Assembly (NCBI RefSeq): GCF_035582795.1
Contig: NC_134365.1
Coordinates: forward strand, 72,149,635 to 72,213,634
From: Mycteria americana
Taxonomy: Eukaryota; Chordata; Aves; Ciconiiformes; Ciconiidae
Direction of reading: 5' to 3'
DNA: 64,000 nucleotides
The notes below the pieces were generated by a model, which ran no database searches, was not told the origin of the DNA, and saw only the letters and a program-made list of their open reading frames with translations. The position numbers and the translations under genes are program-made. Below are positions 61,921 to 64,000 of the stretch, in pieces. Numbering within the stretch: the stretch's first letter is position 1; every line of letters starts with the position of its first letter.

Positions 61921-64000
61921 TCTATCTTTAAGAAAAAGTTAGATCTTTTTACCTTGTTGCTTGTATTACAAGACCTCACTGGGTTCACAGCATTCTAGAA
62001 AGTCTTCTTTAAAGGTCCTTCTGATTATGCCAAATGTACTTATTAACTCACCCCAATAATCTTTTTCTGTGGTTATCTGCTAAGGTTGTTATAGTGCATG
62101 GCTTTGTCTCAGTGTGATTTTAAATGAGATGCCTTTGCTCTTTTTCAGGCCCCTGCGGTCACAGCTTTTTTCTATTAACTGTATAAAGGAAATAATAAAG
62201 GTTATTTTGGTTTGTATAGTTTCTATTTCAGTCAAAAACACTTTAGCTAGCAGTTGTCTTTGCATATTAGGGGGAAAGACGGATGGTCTTGGAGATGAAT
62301 TTCTTGTCTCGAATCACAGACAGACAGTTAATTTCCTAGCTTTTGGGAGAGAGTTGTTCCACAGACCTAAAGACATTGGAGGTAGGATTCAATTAGTTTA
62401 ATTTTAGCTGGCTAAAATGTTGGTGCTTAATCTAAGGAAATGATCTGGATTTCTTGAGTCAGTGAACAGAGACGGGCTTTAGAAACCTCTGTTAGTGTGG
62501 GAAGAGTCATTCAGCGGCTGTTTGTCTCACTTTCTCTCTGTCTGTCTCTTTAATGGTGGAGGAAGTCTAGAGCAGCTACATAGACTTTAAGACTTCAGAT
62601 CTTAGATGAAATAAGTCATAACCCCCTCTGGACTTGTTCCTGAAAAATGCCAAGCACTGTAGCCAATCTAGCAAATAATTTTAACTCTTTTAGAGTTTTA
62701 ATCTGTAACTACTCAATGGGGCTTTCATATTTTATTCCTAAACACAATCATAACAGCTTTCTGGATCCAGCCACAGAATTTATCACTTTGCAAGACTCAG
62801 GTCTGTCTCCATGCCCATTTCCCAAACTCTTCAATAGTTCCTTCTCCCTTTCATGACTGAATCATCTGGGATTATGTATGCTCACTATGTATTTGAATAG
62901 TAAAATCCTTCCACAATGAGGCTTCAATTTCAGTGGCAGCCCTAAGATAACACTAAAATACAAATAATAGATAAGAACAAATACGATAGACATTATTATC
63001 CTGTGTCTAGAGATAGAAAAGAAATAAAAAACCTGAGCAACAAGCCTGAAGCCTGTGTTCTTTCAGGCTCAAATGGGACTCGCACTTCAAAGGTGAGAAT
63101 AGTTGTCTCAGTCCAGAATCCAAATTTACAAGTGAAGTTTGACTATGTCAGAGCTAGTTCTCTAACCCTACATGTTGTAAATACCTTTGAACTCATTCCT
63201 ATGAAACAGAATTGCTTTCTGAAGAAAAAAGTTGAAAAGATAAGTGGCTTACGAGCTACTGTAATTAAAATCTAAAAGATGCTTTCCCAGCTGTTGCTTT
63301 TGAAGTTATGCTTAGTTGGTGGCTAGGTGCCAGCATTCAATTAGAAGTATGCATTTTTATTAACAGACTATCATGTGTTATATTATGTCAATAATTCCTT
63401 TTAAATTAATTCTTTTTATTTCTTGCAATAGTCACAGGTGTCCAGGTCATTAAATATTAAAATGGGCCCCACTGACAATTGTGCAACATCCTACGTTTTT
63501 TTGGTGTTTTATTTGCACTTCATTTGAAGTTCAAAATTAAAATATCTCTGAACTTGTAGAAAGGAGGGTTTGGCCAAGATAAGTTAATGCCTGAGGGGAA
63601 AAAAATCAAAAAGAGAGATGCAGAGTCTATGTGCAACTTTTTGCCTGCATTTGAGTTTCTAATTATCAGGATTTCATTTACTTACTCATCATATGCATGT
63701 TGCAAGTGGGGGCCTCATTATTTTGATTCACTTTCTTAGATGTCAAAGTCTCAGGCTGGAATTAGTATTGTGAGGTGGGTTTGATGTTTGTAGGCTGTTA
63801 GAGGTACTCAACTCCATGTCAGAATAGCACAAGAATCATCTTCCTGAAAACAGTCCATTTCCTAGTCTCCCAGCTTTCTATTGCAGGATTCATCTCACCT
63901 AACATTAGACGGCTGCAGTGTGGATACCTTCATCTAAGCTTGACGGCTAAATTTTTTTAATCTGGCTAATTCAGACAGCTATTTTGGGTCAAGATGAATG
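61921..64000. other. AT-rich non-coding stretch
   Basis: Spacer to the window's end. Contains a perfect inverted repeat ATTTTAGC-TG-GCTAAAAT at 62401-62418 and a possible 26-nt splice-bounded segment at 63067-63092. No recognised gene or repeat. Confidence 0.5.

Noticed and set aside
62401..62418. Perfect inverted repeat ATTTTAGC-TG-GCTAAAAT
   Set aside because: Arms of eight AT-rich bases are expected a few times by chance in 64 kb, and nothing around it suggests function.
1..64000. CRISPR arrays, bacterial operons, tRNA or rRNA genes
   Set aside because: No regularly spaced repeats, no cloverleaf with box A/B and no ribosomal sequence; repeats are of vertebrate type throughout.

Overview
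This is vertebrate nuclear DNA, almost certainly from a bird. Two repeats carry the identification: a CR1 LINE 3' end that still encodes the C-terminal part of its reverse transcriptase (23886-24573), and a solo LTR of the neoavian endogenous retrovirus type that opens TGTCCTGGTTTC and closes in ACAACA (10940-11547). Older fragments (MIR-type SINEs, antisense CR1 tails) fit an amniote background. The DNA is AT-rich and CpG-poor, with no operons, no Shine-Dalgarno sites and no long coding frames. I found no exon of any gene I can name, so the window is best read as a gene desert or the inside of a very large intron. Most open frames of 60-190 codons here look like chance; the only one with a recognisable protein is the CR1 remnant.

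Layout. 1-10.9 kb: AT-rich spacer with a (TG)n microsatellite, a good CTCF-like motif at 1548 and two degraded MIR-type SINEs. 10.94-11.55 kb: solo LTR with its own TATA box, (ATT)n microsatellite and ATTAAA signal. 12.5-13.9 kb: a dense block of homeodomain-type and other regulatory-looking motifs, interrupted by a G-tract and a C-tract about 290 bp apart; I read it as a likely conserved enhancer cluster. 14.3-17.4 kb: somewhat GC-richer, with a 169-codon frame and a small CpG cluster at 17.2 kb. 17.4-23.8 kb: spacer. 23.9-24.6 kb: the CR1 LINE. 25.1 kb: a decamer minisatellite. 26.9 kb: a MIR. 29-38 kb: AT-rich with two or three enhancer-like blocks and a small hairpin. 43.5 kb: an antisense CR1 tail, then a splice-bounded candidate exon at 43.8 kb. 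46.9 kb: two divergent CTCF-like motifs. 50.9 kb: a nearly full-length antisense MIR. 53.5-57.4 kb: several ancient CR1 fragments and a nested palindrome at 55.28 kb. 61-62 kb: two candidate exons and a poly(A) signal.

No genes can be shown to work together here. The most testable hypothesis is a low-expressed transcript on the + strand using exon-like segments at 43799-43922, 61006-61079 and 61247 onward. Their splice phases are compatible, but this rests only on motif reading. No CRISPR array, tRNA, rRNA or recognisable viral coding region was seen, and I found no clear novel molecular system.
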